Positions 18,603-27,780 are shown, counted from the first letter of the stretch. The stretch: 64,000 nucleotides of DNA from Halopseudomonas pachastrellae (GCF_900114765.1 NZ_FOUD01000009.1:101363-165362), one strand, 5' to 3'. The notes: generated by a model not told the origin, from the sequence alone. A program made the numbers and translations.

Positions 18603-18778
18603 GTTACACCCTCACTGTGCTGACAACCTGCGCGCTACGCGCATCAGGACGTGGAAATTGGAGACGCGGTATGTTACACGATGATCTGTTGCAAAGCATG
18701 CCCGACGGGCGCAATTGTGCCGGGGCCCCCGCAGATCAGGGAGTGACTCGCGGGTCATACCACCAGACGAGACACTCG

Positions 18779-19711
18779 ATGGATCAGGCTTTTTTTTCTT
18801 CCCTTGCCGACTCCCTGCCGCAGCTGGAACCGGGCCGCGCTGCCGACGAGGCTGCGCGTCGTTACGCCGGCTACTACGGCATTGACTTCCACGACCGCGC
18901 GGCTCAGCACCTGGGTCGCATCGAGGTGGATGGTTTCAGCGTTGCCACGCAGATATGGAAGCCGCCGGTCGCGCGCGGCACGCTGCTGATTCTGCATGGC
19001 TATTACGATCACATGGGGCTGTATCGGCACCTGATCCAGTGGGCGCTGGAGCAGCACTACGCGGTGCTGGCCTTTGATCTGCCCGGACACGGCCTGTCCA
19101 GCGGCGAGCGCGCCAGTATCGATTGTTTCCTGCGCTACCAGAAGGTGCTTGACGGTGTGCTGGAGCAAGCCTTGCTCTGGCAGCTACCGGCGCCCTGGCA
19201 CATGCTGGGGCAGAGCACCGGTGGCGCGATTCTGATTGATCGCCTGCTGCACGGCGAATTGCCCGCCCAGCTTGGGCGCACGGTGTTGATGGCGCCACTG
19301 GTGCGTCCTCGCCAGTGGCTGTTCTCGCAAATGGGGTTGAAGCTGCTTGGCGGCTTTGTGCAGCAGCTGGGGCGGCGCTTTACCGATAACTCCACCGACG
19401 AGGCCTTTCTCGAGTTCATCCGCTCGCGCGATCCGCTGCAGCCGCAGGTGCTGCCGGTGGCCTGGGTGCAGGCGCTGGAGCGCTGGATTCCGCGCATCGA
19501 ATCGGCGGCGGCGGTGGAGCATCAGCCGCTGATTATTCAGGGGCAGGAAGACGGTACCGTGGACTGGCAGCACAACATCCAGGTTCTGGAGAGCAAGTTC
19601 GCCGGCCTGGATACCTTCTATCTGCCCACTGCCCGTCACCACCTGGCCAACGAACACCAGAGCCTGCGACAGCAGTATCTCGACTGGCTGGGGCCGCGGT
19701 TGTTGTCCTAA
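18779..19711 (+). CDS. Alpha/beta hydrolase (lysophospholipase-like)
   Basis: A 310-residue hydrolase of the serine aminopeptidase/monoacylglycerol-lipase type. The oxyanion region LLILHGYYDHMG, the nucleophile elbow HMLGQSTGGAI (GxSxG), an acid near QGQEDGTVDW and the terminal histidine in PTARHHLANE make a complete triad. Substrates are likely lipid or aryl esters. It lies divergently from glcB across 176 bp. The ATG at 18779 fits family N-termini although the ribosome site is weak. The TAA stop is the start of a 14-bp repeat shared with two other gene ends. Confidence 0.88.
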   Translation: MDQAFFSSLADSLPQLEPGRAADEAARRYAGYYGIDFHDRAAQHLGRIEVDGFSVATQIWKPPVARGTLLILHGYYDHMGLYRHLIQWALEQHYAVLAFDLPGHGLSSGERASIDCFLRYQKVLDGVLEQALLWQLPAPWHMLGQSTGGAILIDRLLHGELPAQLGRTVLMAPLVRPRQWLFSQMGLKLLGGFVQQLGRRFTDNSTDEAFLEFIRSRDPLQPQVLPVAWVQALERWIPRIESAAAVEHQPLIIQGQEDGTVDWQHNIQVLESKFAGLDTFYLPTARHHLANEHQSLRQQYLDWLGPRLLS

Positions 19712-19722
19712 GGTCTGTTGCC
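19709..19722 (+). repeat. 14-bp near-copy of the palindromic-element end, at a stop codon
   Basis: TAAGGTCTGTTGCC differs by one base from the first 14 bases of the element at 43905. Its TAA is the stop codon of the alpha/beta hydrolase gene. The similarity stops right after it. Confidence 0.5.
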
Positions 19723-19726
19723 GACC

Positions 19727-21064
19727 TCAGTCGGCGGCCGGCAGGCTGAGACGCAGGGTGCTCGGTAGCGCCGCGTCAAAGCGCACGCTGCCGCCGGCGT
19801 TTTCGACCACCCGCCGAACAATCGGCAGGCCAAGCCCGGTGCCGCTGCTGCCCTGCCTGCCCTTGCGAAAGCGCTCGAACATCGCCTCCTGCTGCACCGG
19901 CGGCACGCCCTGGCCCTCATCGCCGACGCTGACCTCAACCCATTGCCCGTTCCGCCTGGCCTGCAGCCGTACCTTGCCCTGGCCGTGCAGCAGCGCATTC
20001 TCCAGCAGGTTGACCAGCGCCTGACGCAACTCCTCTGCCTGTCCATTGGAGTGCAGGCCATCCTCTACCGCCACCTCCAGCGCACGTTGCTGCTCCTCGA
20101 ACAGCGGCAGCAGTGATGCCGCTACCTCGCGCACCAGGCGTGACAGTGCGGTGCGCTCGCCCGTTGCGGTTGCCCGCTGTCCCTCATCCTGCCGCGCCAA
20201 TGCCAGCAGCTGCTCGACCAGGCGGGTGAGTTGACGCATTTCCTGTTCCAGCGCTGGCCAGTCCGGATTGCCGCTCCGGCGCGCGTCCTGCAAACGCAGG
20301 TCCAGCACTGTCAGCGGTGTGCGCAGCTCGTGGGCGGCATCGGCAATAAAGCGCTGGGAGGCGTCGTAGGCGCTGGCCAGGCGGTCCAGTGCCCGGTTCG
20401 CGGCTTCGGCCAGGGGTTGTACTTCCCTTGGCAGGTCGGCCAGCGGGATGCGCTGGTCCGGTGCCTGCGGGCCGATCTCCGCTGCCAGCGCGGTGGCCCG
20501 GCGCACGGGGCGCAGAGTCCAGTGCAGCAGGGCCAGAATCAGCCCGGCAGCCAGCAAACCGAGGGGGATGACAAACAACACACTGTGACGCAGGCGATCC
20601 AGCAGCAGCTGGTTGAGCATGGCGCGCTCCGCCGCGTCGTTGCGAGAGACCATCAAGACCGAGCCGTCGGGCAGGGCAATGGGCACATTGATTACCTGCC
20701 CGCCAAAGGGGCTCCAGTGCCACCAGCTGTCGTGATCCTCGGGGGCGGGCAGGCGCAGACGCCGCGGTTGCGGCATGTAGTCGGCAAAGCTGTGCAGGCT
20801 GCCGTCGGGGCCGTAGAGGGTGTACTCCATTTCGCTACCAGCGTGGTAGCGCGGCAATGCGCTGATCGGCTGGTCGGCACTGTAGCCCTCGCTGACCGTG
20901 CGCGCCAGCAGCAGAATGCTGCGCCGCAGATCGTCCCGAGTGCCGTAGGTGTGCATCGCTGACAGACAGGAACCCAGCACAAAGACCAGCAGCAGGGCGA
21001 CGAGAATGCGCAGACGCAGGCTGCGCCGCGATCTTGTCAGCTTGCCGTCAGTAAGTGCTGGCAT
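19727..21064 (-). CDS. Sensor histidine kinase, probably for iron/siderophore sensing
   Basis: A 445-residue two-TM kinase: a cytosolic Arg-rich start, TM1 at about 17-38, a periplasmic sensor of ~115 residues, TM2, a HAMP linker, a dimerisation/phosphorylation helix with FIADAAHELRTPLTVLD (His as H-box), and a catalytic domain with NLLENALLHG (N box), DEGQGVPP (G1) and GTGLGLPIVRRVVE (G2). It is an EnvZ/OmpR-class kinase. It is separated from its presumed regulator (23147-23830, same strand) by a TonB receptor gene on the opposite strand. PfeS/PirS-type kinases of Pseudomonas sense siderophores; this context suggests the same role. Confidence 0.9.
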   Translation of the reverse strand: MPALTDGKLTRSRRSLRLRILVALLLVFVLGSCLSAMHTYGTRDDLRRSILLLARTVSEGYSADQPISALPRYHAGSEMEYTLYGPDGSLHSFADYMPQPRRLRLPAPEDHDSWWHWSPFGGQVINVPIALPDGSVLMVSRNDAAERAMLNQLLLDRLRHSVLFVIPLGLLAAGLILALLHWTLRPVRRATALAAEIGPQAPDQRIPLADLPREVQPLAEAANRALDRLASAYDASQRFIADAAHELRTPLTVLDLRLQDARRSGNPDWPALEQEMRQLTRLVEQLLALARQDEGQRATATGERTALSRLVREVAASLLPLFEEQQRALEVAVEDGLHSNGQAEELRQALVNLLENALLHGQGKVRLQARRNGQWVEVSVGDEGQGVPPVQQEAMFERFRKGRQGSSGTGLGLPIVRRVVENAGGSVRFDAALPSTLRLSLPAAD

Positions 21065-21080
21065 AGTGTTGCCCGCCAAT

Positions 21081-21099
21081 AATATTAAGAATATTTATC
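21081..21099. promoter_or_regulatory. Fur-box-like site before the TonB receptor
   Basis: Read on the minus strand, the 19 bases match the Fur consensus GATAATGATAATCATTATC at 12 positions by hand count. The same stretch holds a perfect inverted repeat, AATATT-AAG-AATATT. It lies in the 67-bp gap between the kinase and receptor genes, so it could control both. Confidence 0.4.
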
Positions 21100-21131
21100 A
21101 TTTGCGTTTTCATGAGAGGAAGTCAGCACGC

Positions 21132-23123
21132 ATGCCAGCACAAAGCACACACCTGCACAAGCAATTCAGTCCGGCATTGTTGGCCTTGGCCGTCTTTGCT
21201 GCGCCGGCCTATGCCGAGCAAGTCGACAATGGTGAGGTGGTCGAGCTCAACGAGGTGGTGGTCACCGCCGCCGGTTACGAGCAGCAACTGATCGATGCGC
21301 CAGCGTCCATTACGGTGATCACCCAGGAGGATCTGGAGGGCAAATACTATCGCGATGTCACCGATGCCCTGCAGGACATTCCCGGCGTATCCATCGAGGG
21401 CGGCGCTGGCGGCAAGCTGGAGAGCACCAGCATCAACATTCGCGGCCTGGGTGAGAGCTACACGTTGTTCCTGATCAACGGCAAGCCCCTGGGCGCCTCC
21501 ACCGAGGCTTACTACAACGGCTTTGGCAGCGCGACGCAGGTCGGCTGGCTGCCGCCGCTCAATGCTATCGAGCGGATCGAGGTCATTCGCGGGCCGATGT
21601 CTTCACTCTATGGCTCCAGCGCCCTGGCCGGGGTGATCAACATCATTACCAAGGAAGTGGCTGATGAATGGGGCGGCCGTATCAGCTACGACCACTTGCT
21701 GCAGGAAGACGATGACGCCGGTGCCGCGCGTCAGGCCAACTTCTACCTCAGCGGGCCGCTGGTCGCTGATCGCCTTGGACTGACACTTTACGGCTCCAGC
21801 TACCAGCGCGACGAAGACGATATCCAGGGCGGCTACACTGAGAAGGAGCGGGTCGATGGCACCGCTACGCTGAATCTGAAGATCAACGAGGCCAACAGCC
21901 TGGAGTTGGAAGGTGGCCGGGCCGAGCATGACAACGAGCGGACCGCCAAGTCCGGCTCCCCGAGCGAGATGAACAACATCCGCACCCACTACGGCCTGAC
22001 CCACACCCTGCGTTGGGGCGAGCGTTTCGAGACGCGCAGCTACGTTATCGATGAAGAAGTCGAGATCGAGAACGGCAATGTCGAGTCTGCCTACACCAGC
22101 ACCCTGGCCAACACCAAGACAGTGCTGCCGCTGGCAAATCAGACCATGACACTGGGTGCCGAGTACAAATGGGAAACCACCGATCACGACGCCAGCCGCT
22201 TCTACGGCCGCGCTAACAATCTTGAGCTGGAACGCTGGCAGCGCGCGCTGTTCATCGAAGATGAATACTATGTCACCGATGATCTGTCGGTGACCGGCGG
22301 CCTGCGTTATGACGAGAACGAGCACTACGGTGAGGAGCTGATTCCGCGACTGTACGCGGTGTACCGTATGACCGACGCGTGGGTGCTCAAAGGTGGTGTG
22401 AGTGGTGGCTACAAGGCGCCGACCCTCAAGCAGGCTGATCCGAACATTGTCGAGAACGCCGCCCGCAGCCGCGCCTTTGACATGGGCAACGCCGATCTCA
22501 AACCGGAAAGCAGCATCAACTACGAAGCCGGTCTGATGTGGGATGCGGCCAACGGCATCAACGCTGGCGCCACGGTCTACTACACCGAATTTGAAGATCA
22601 GATCGGTCGCAAGGTGATCTGTGATACCCGCGACGGCTCTGACCCTGTCTGCGAAGTTAACGGAGTGCAGCGCCAGTACATCAACCAGTACACCAATCAC
22701 GACTCGGCCGAGCTGCGCGGTGTAGAGCTGTTCTTTAATGTGCCGCTGGGGCCGGTTGATCTAAAGACCAACTACACCTATTCCGACAGTGAAATCACCG
22801 AGTCCAAGGATTCGCCGGAGAGCGTTGGTCAGCCGTTCAATAACCTGCCCAAGCATATGGTCAACGTGGGCGTGGACTGGGCCGCAACCGAGGCTTTGGG
22901 CGTCTGGGCCAAAGCCCGTTACAAGAGCAGCACGGTGGAAGACTCCACCAGTCAACGGCCGTCCTACACCCTGGTTGATGTCGGCGCGCTGTATGGCGTG
23001 AGCGACAACTTTGATGTCTACGGCGGGCTCTACAACCTGTTCGACAAGCAAGTGACCGCCGAGGATTACGGCAAGACCCTGGACGGGCGCCGCCTGAACC
23101 TGGGTGTTGCCTTTAATTTCTAG
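21132..23123 (+). CDS. TonB-dependent catecholate siderophore receptor (CirA/FepA-like)
   Basis: A 663-residue outer-membrane receptor with a signal peptide ending in APAYA and a TonB box-like ELNEVVVTA. The plug domain has the usual RDVTDALQDIPGVSIEGG, INIRGLGESYTLFLINGKPL and VIRGPMSSLYGSSALAGVIN; the 22-strand barrel follows and ends GRRLNLGVAFNF with the C-terminal aromatic needed for assembly. CirA/PfeA-type receptors import ferric catecholates. GAGAGGAAG lies 10 nt before the start. It is oriented opposite to both two-component genes that flank it. Confidence 0.93.
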   Translation: MPAQSTHLHKQFSPALLALAVFAAPAYAEQVDNGEVVELNEVVVTAAGYEQQLIDAPASITVITQEDLEGKYYRDVTDALQDIPGVSIEGGAGGKLESTSINIRGLGESYTLFLINGKPLGASTEAYYNGFGSATQVGWLPPLNAIERIEVIRGPMSSLYGSSALAGVINIITKEVADEWGGRISYDHLLQEDDDAGAARQANFYLSGPLVADRLGLTLYGSSYQRDEDDIQGGYTEKERVDGTATLNLKINEANSLELEGGRAEHDNERTAKSGSPSEMNNIRTHYGLTHTLRWGERFETRSYVIDEEVEIENGNVESAYTSTLANTKTVLPLANQTMTLGAEYKWETTDHDASRFYGRANNLELERWQRALFIEDEYYVTDDLSVTGGLRYDENEHYGEELIPRLYAVYRMTDAWVLKGGVSGGYKAPTLKQADPNIVENAARSRAFDMGNADLKPESSINYEAGLMWDAANGINAGATVYYTEFEDQIGRKVICDTRDGSDPVCEVNGVQRQYINQYTNHDSAELRGVELFFNVPLGPVDLKTNYTYSDSEITESKDSPESVGQPFNNLPKHMVNVGVDWAATEALGVWAKARYKSSTVEDSTSQRPSYTLVDVGALYGVSDNFDVYGGLYNLFDKQVTAEDYGKTLDGRRLNLGVAFNF

Positions 23124-23146
23124 GCCGCAGGCTGCGGCGTCAGGTG

Positions 23147-23830
23147 TTATATGGCCTGACGCTGCGTGAGGCGGTAACCCAGACCGCGCAGGGTTTCAAT
23201 GCTGGCGTCGGCACCCGCCTTCGCCAGCTTGCGGCGCAGCCGTGAGACCGCCGCTTCAATGGCGTTGGGCGTGACGGCCTGGTCCAGTGCGTACAGGCGC
23301 TCTTCGAGGTGGTCCTTGACCACCACCCGTGGCGCGCTGCGCAACAATTCTTCGAGTAACGCCAGCTCGCGTTTGGGCAGGACCAGCGGGCGGGCATCGA
23401 CCTGCACATCGCGGTGCTGTTCGCAGAAGCTCAGGTTGCCGATGTACAGGCGGGTGTCCGGGCGCGGCCCGGCACGGCGCAGCACGGCGCGCAGGCGGGC
23501 CTCGAGTTCGCCCATCTCAAAGGGCTTGAGCAGGTAGTCGTCAGCGCCGGCGTCAAGGCCGGCGATACGGCTGTGCAGCGCATCGCGGGCGGTGAGAATC
23601 AGGCAGGGCAGGTGCGGGTTGCGGCTACGGCTGCGCAGGCTCAACAGCTGCAGGCCGTCCATGTCCGGCAGCCCCAGGTCCAGCAGCATGGCGTCGTATT
23701 GGCTGAGCTCAAGCATCGCCAGCGCTGCCTTGCCGTCCTCGGCGGCGTCCACCACAAAGCCGCTGCGGCGCAGGTGGCGAGCCAACAGGTCGCGCAGGGA
23801 GGGGTGGTCTTCGACGATGAGCAGCTTCAT
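23147..23830 (-). CDS. OmpR-family response regulator
   Basis: A 227-residue regulator with an intact receiver domain: acidic pocket IVEDHPSLRD, phospho-acceptor Asp in MLLDLGLPDMDG, Thr in LTARDA and Lys in LLKPFEMGE. The C-terminal winged helix has VSRLRRKLAKAGADASIETL and RGLGYRLTQ. It is the probable partner of the kinase at 19727-21064 because both are on the same strand and only the receptor gene separates them. AGGAAA precedes its start. It would activate receptor expression when the siderophore is sensed (inference from pirR/pfeR systems). Confidence 0.9.
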   Translation of the reverse strand: MKLLIVEDHPSLRDLLARHLRRSGFVVDAAEDGKAALAMLELSQYDAMLLDLGLPDMDGLQLLSLRSRSRNPHLPCLILTARDALHSRIAGLDAGADDYLLKPFEMGELEARLRAVLRRAGPRPDTRLYIGNLSFCEQHRDVQVDARPLVLPKRELALLEELLRSAPRVVVKDHLEERLYALDQAVTPNAIEAAVSRLRRKLAKAGADASIETLRGLGYRLTQRQAI

Positions 23831-23877
23831 GACGCGGATTTCCTGCCAGCTGTCAGTCTCTGGTCAGCCGGGTTTGA

Positions 23878-23896
23878 GATAGTGAGATGCATTCTT
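23878..23896. promoter_or_regulatory. Fur-box-like site before the DUF3649 gene
   Basis: The 19 bases match the Fur consensus GATAATGATAATCATTATC at 13 positions by hand count. They lie between the divergent regulator gene and DUF3649 gene, 41 bp before the latter's start, so iron repression of both is plausible. Confidence 0.45.
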
Positions 23897-23936
23897 ATTC
23901 AGAGCGGGCGCCTGACGCAAGCCATGGACTTATGAC

Positions 23937-24248
23937 ATGAACGACGTTTTTCCGCAGACACCCCGGTTGTCTGCGCCGGCGCAGCGGCGCCTTGATCTTG
24001 TGGCGCGTTGCCTGCTGGCCGCGCCAGGCGGGTATCTGCTGACAGCGCTGTGTACCGCCAGCCTCGCGTTACTGCTGCCGGGTGAGCCGGCGCAGGCGGT
24101 GTTGGCCGCGACGCAGCTGTCCTTTTTGCTCTACTGCGTGCTGGTGATCTGGGCGTTTTGTGCGCGCAGTGCCGCACGCGCCTGGTTAATCGCCGTACTG
24201 AGTTGTCTGCCAGCGGCGTTGCACCTGATTTGGCGGGAGCTGCTATGA
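23937..24248 (+). CDS. DUF3649 iron-uptake-associated membrane protein
   Basis: A 103-residue membrane protein with three hydrophobic segments, matching DUF3649. In many pseudomonads this gene is followed by a PepSY protein and a DUF3325 protein and lies near TonB receptors, as here. Its stop overlaps the PepSY start (ATGA), so the genes are coupled. The trio is thought to help siderophore iron processing at the inner membrane, perhaps by reduction, but this is not proven. Confidence 0.8.
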   Translation: MNDVFPQTPRLSAPAQRRLDLVARCLLAAPGGYLLTALCTASLALLLPGEPAQAVLAATQLSFLLYCVLVIWAFCARSAARAWLIAVLSCLPAALHLIWRELL

Positions 24249-25836
24249 ACGGTATGGGCTTTCGCCAGAGCAATGCCTGGCTGCACACCTGGGTGGGGTT
24301 GCTGCTGGGGTGGCTGCTGTACGCGGTGTTTCTGACCGGCACCCTAAGCTTTTTTCAGGACGAAATCAGTTACTGGATGAAGCCGGAGCTGCACGCCGCG
24401 ACGCCGGGGCCGCAGAGCACCGAGCTGGCGTTGCAGCAATTGCAGCAGCGCGCCGCTGATGCGCAGCTGTGGCAGATTGATCTGCCGGATGAGCGCGATC
24501 CGGAGCTTCAGGTACAGTGGTTTGCTCCGGGTGAGCGAATCGGTCGGGGCGGGGGAGAGCGTCTGACGCTGGACTCGGCCAGTGGTGAGCCTCTGCAGGT
24601 ACGCGAAACCAGGGGCGGCGGCTTTCTCTATCGCTTTCACTTCGAGCTGTATGCCATGCCGCGCCAGACCGCGCGCTGGATCGTCGGCATCGCGACCTTT
24701 GTGATGCTGGTGGCCATTGTCAGCGGGGTGGTGACGCACAAGAAGATCTTCAAGGATTTTTTCACCTTCCGCCCGGCCAAGGGGCAGCGCTCCTGGCTGG
24801 ACGCCCACAACGCCACCGCTGTGCTGGCGCTGCCTTTTCATTTCATGATCACCTACAGCGGCTTGCTGCTGCTGATGTTTATGCTGATGCCTTGGGGCGT
24901 GCAGAGTCAGTATCAGGGCAATATGCAGGCGTTCTTTAGTGAGCTGCGCAGTCGCGGCGAGGCGCCAACGACAGTCACTGCTGAACCGGCGCCCTTGACG
25001 GCGCTGGCGCCATTACTTGCAGATGCCAACGCGCGCTGGGAACGGGGCGTGGCGAGTATTCGCATTACCCAACCCAACCCAACACCACTGCGGCGCAAAT
25101 TGAGCTGCGTGAGCAGGGCGGCGACAGCTTGCTGCAGCGCGGCGGCGCCGAGCGACTGCTGTTCGATGGCGTCAGCGGCGCTGCACTGGAGCAGCCGGCA
25201 GATAGCGCGCCGGCGGTGGCCAGTGCGGTTTATAACGTGTTTTCCAGTCTGCACCTGATCCGCTTTGCCGGCCCGCCGCTGCGCTGGCTGTTCTTTGTCA
25301 GCGGCCTGCTGGGCACGGCGATGATCGCTACCGGCCTGGTGCTGTGGGTGGTCAAGCGTCTGCCGCAGCGTATCAAGGCAGGGCATACACCACTGGGGCA
25401 TCGCCTGGTTGAGGTGCTGAACGTTGGCACCATTGCCGGTTTGCCCTGCGCCATCGCGGCCTACTTTCTAGCCAATCGGCTGTTGCCGGCGCAAATGCCG
25501 GGGCGGCTGGACTGGGAGATCAATGCGTTCTTTCTGGTCTGGGCGCTGTGCCTGCTGCATCCGCTGCTGCGTACGTCGCGGCAAGCCTGGCTGGAGCAAC
25601 TGGCGCTGGGCGCGGCATTGTTTGTCAGTTTGCCGCTGCTCGGCCTGCTGACGGCGCACAGTGGGCTCTTCAGTAGCCTGGGGCGCGCTGACTGGCTGTT
25701 GGCCGGCATGGACCTGACCCTGCTGGCAACCGCGACGGGGTTGGCGTTTGCTGCCTGGAAGCTGGCCCGACACAAGCCGCCCGTGCGCGTTGCCCGCCCG
25801 CGCCCGGCACCACGTCAGAAGGAGGTCGCGCTGTGA
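24245..25836 (+). pseudogene. PepSY-domain inner-membrane protein, frameshifted in a CCCAA repeat
   Basis: The first part, 24245-25258, encodes TM1 (WVGLLLGWLLYAVFLTGTL), a periplasmic PepSY region, TM2 with HKKIFKDFFTFRP, and TM3 (HFMITYSGLLLLMFMLMPW), the usual PepSY_TM (PiuB-like) pattern. After RITQPN the frame leaves the family sequence and stops at 25258. The correct reading continues in another frame as NTTAAQIELREQGGDS and runs to 25836 with the remaining TM segments. Removing one CCCAA unit at 25068-25082 restores one uninterrupted frame of about 528 residues. The gene is therefore a recent pseudogene, a phase-variable gene in its off state, or carries a sequencing error. Confidence 0.85.
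25067..25083. repeat. Pentanucleotide CCCAA tandem repeat (three units) inside the PepSY gene
   Basis: ACCCAACCCAACCCAAC holds three adjacent CCCAA units. With two units the PepSY frame reads I-T-Q-P-N-T-T-A-A-Q and stays open. With three, a +5 shift leads to an early stop. Short repeats of this kind are prone to slipped-strand changes. Confidence 0.85.
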
Positions 25837-26171
25837 TCCTGTTGATGCTGTTGCTGTGTCTGTTGGGCATGGCTTGTCTCTGCCTGGCGATGCCCAGGCA
25901 TTTTGAGGCGGCATGTGGGGGCAAGCCGACCGCCGCTCAGGCGCGAGCGCTGCGGCTGCTCGGCTGGGGGTTGCTGCTGCTGGCGCTGTGGCCTGCTGTG
26001 CGTGCGGCGGGCCCGTCGGTGGGGCTTGCGCTGTGGGCTGCCGCGCTAACGCCCGCGGCTTTGCTCAGCTTGCTGCTGCTCTGTTACCGGCCGCGCTGGC
26101 TGGCGCCGTTACTGCTGCCGTTGCTGGTTTGGGCGCCCGCAGCGGGGCGCGGGCGCAAGCAAGTAGGCTGA
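25833..26171 (+). CDS. DUF3325-family membrane protein
   Basis: A 112-residue protein with three or four TM segments, starting at a GTG that overlaps the PepSY stop (GTGA). The N-terminus (MLLLCLLGMACLCLAMPRHF) and the ARALRLLGWGLLLLAL segment fit DUF3325. It completes the DUF3649-PepSY-DUF3325 iron-associated trio. With the PepSY gene out of frame, its translation by coupling could be reduced. Confidence 0.8.
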   Translation: MILLMLLLCLLGMACLCLAMPRHFEAACGGKPTAAQARALRLLGWGLLLLALWPAVRAAGPSVGLALWAAALTPAALLSLLLLCYRPRWLAPLLLPLLVWAPAAGRGRKQVG

Positions 26172-26175
26172 GCTA

Positions 26176-26922
26176 TCAGGGATTCAGCGCGTCGCGCGCC
26201 GCAGCGCTGCTGGCCCGGAAGAACGCCTGGCCGCTGTCGGTTTCGCTCCAGTCTGCGTAGGCATTGAGCTGCGCGTCGGTCAGGTCGCGATAAACGTAGG
26301 CCAGCGTCTGCGGCAGATTGGGTTCCATCTGCGCGCGAATGCTGCCGCGGCGCTGGTTGGCAAACCCCTCGGGGATGGTCAGCAGGCCGCCAAGCATGTC
26401 GTTGGCACTTTGCGTGGCCAGGCTGGCCAGCGCCAGAGAGACTTCTTCACCCATATCCAGTGCCGGCAGCTGCTGGCCAAGGCGCCGCAGCGTAGCCTCG
26501 CGCTCGGCGCTCAGGGCTATCGGCGGCAGCCCGTTCTGCATGCGACGCACCTCTGCCGGAGAGGTGGCGCGGGTTTCGGCGGCTACCACGGCTTCACCCA
26601 GCTCGGAACGGTAGAATTCGCGGGCGCCATTGAGTTGCTCATCTGACAGGTTGACCGCCAGACTCGCCATGGCGCGGGCGTGCATGCGGTCGGGTTCAAA
26701 GCGTTCGTTGCTTTTGCGTACCAGATTCTCGGCGACCGCTGCAGGCAGTTGCGCAGCATAGCGGCTGCGCGCTTTCTCCAGCGCCTGCTGAAAGTGGGCC
26801 TGGTGGGTTTCCATACCGGAGGCGCGGTACAGCTGGGATGTGTCGGCCAAGGCGCTCGTGGCAAGGCCGAGCAGGCCGGCGAAAAGCGCGCCGCAGGTGG
26901 CGCGTAGCAGTAGTCGGGTCAT
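26176..26922 (-). CDS. DUF2059-type secreted protein of unknown function
   Basis: A 248-residue protein with a signal peptide (TRLLLRATCGALFAGLLGLA, cleavage after ALA) and a helical body containing two related segments: LSDEQLNGAREFYRSELGEA and LTDAQLNAYADWSETDSGQA. The second is the usual DUF2059 pattern, so this looks like two copies in tandem. It is probably periplasmic. The start at 26922 gives the signal peptide; a longer frame does not. It converges on the DUF3325 gene with a 4-bp gap. Confidence 0.7.
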   Translation of the reverse strand: MTRLLLRATCGALFAGLLGLATSALADTSQLYRASGMETHQAHFQQALEKARSRYAAQLPAAVAENLVRKSNERFEPDRMHARAMASLAVNLSDEQLNGAREFYRSELGEAVVAAETRATSPAEVRRMQNGLPPIALSAEREATLRRLGQQLPALDMGEEVSLALASLATQSANDMLGGLLTIPEGFANQRRGSIRAQMEPNLPQTLAYVYRDLTDAQLNAYADWSETDSGQAFFRASSAAARDALNP

Positions 26923-27112
26923 GATGTGCTCTGTTATTGAACGAGATTGTGATGCAGTCGCATGAAATATCTTGCCTGCGTTTTGTGTTGGGATAACAAT
27001 GCGATGCTCGCTTCGTCGCTGCCCACACTGGCGGATGTTCATCCTCCGAGTGTGACTCAGCCCTCCGTATCAGCGGCGGACAGGCGTCCTTCCCCCTTTG
27101 AGTAATGTTGCT

Positions 27113-27748
27113 ATGCCCGAGTTCCCTTTGGTGCCGGCCAGCCGCTTCGTGCGGATGGCTGATGAGTTGGCCGAGCGTGGCTGGTCGGTGCAGGAGCAAC
27201 TGTTGCCTGAGCCTCTGGCGCAGGCGCTGGAGCGAGACTGTCGTGCCCTTTGGCAGCAGGATGACCTGACCCCGGCAGCGATCGGTCGCGGGGACGGCCA
27301 GTTGGTGATGCCCGGTATTCGCGGCGACTATACGCGCTGGCTGGACGACTGCCCACAGACGTCTGCCAGCCGCACGTATCTCGGCTTGATGGATGGCGTG
27401 CGCGAAACCCTCAATCGCAGCCTGTTTCTTGGTCTGGACACCTTTGAGACCCACTATGCCCTGTATCCGCCGGGGGCCGGCTATCAGCGCCATCTGGACC
27501 GCTTTCAGGACAACCCGCTGCGCACCATCTCGGTGGTAAGCTACCTGAACACGGCCTGGCAGCCGGGCGATGGCGGCGAGCTGCGTCTCTACCTGCCGGA
27601 CGGCGAATTTGATGTGGCGCCACTCGCCGGCACTGTTGTGGTGTTTACCAGTGCCGACGTGGAGCACGAGGTGTTGGCATCGCGCTTTGAGCGCGCCAGC
27701 CTCACCGGCTGGTTCCGCCGTCGGCCGGATAATCCGCTGCTGCGTTGA
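27113..27748 (+). CDS. 2OG-Fe(II) oxygenase family protein (prolyl hydroxylase-like)
   Basis: A 211-residue dioxygenase with the iron-binding triad: His and Asp in YQRHLDRFQDN, distal His in SADVEHEVL, and the 2-oxoglutarate-binding Arg in RASLTGWFRR. The Tyr in ETHYALYPPGAGY precedes the first motif, as in SM-20/prolyl-4-hydroxylase members. It hydroxylates a protein or small molecule using O2 and 2-oxoglutarate; the target is unknown. Start at the ATG 27113; TTG 27098 is in frame too. Confidence 0.87.
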   Translation: MPEFPLVPASRFVRMADELAERGWSVQEQLLPEPLAQALERDCRALWQQDDLTPAAIGRGDGQLVMPGIRGDYTRWLDDCPQTSASRTYLGLMDGVRETLNRSLFLGLDTFETHYALYPPGAGYQRHLDRFQDNPLRTISVVSYLNTAWQPGDGGELRLYLPDGEFDVAPLAGTVVVFTSADVEHEVLASRFERASLTGWFRRRPDNPLLR

Positions 27749-27780
27749 CTTGTGTTCGCGCAGCTTGGACAGGAGTGTGC

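Noticed and set aside
16413..18623. A 736-residue frame antisense to glcB
   Set aside because: Gly/Val-rich shadow of malate synthase G, which is complete on the other strand.
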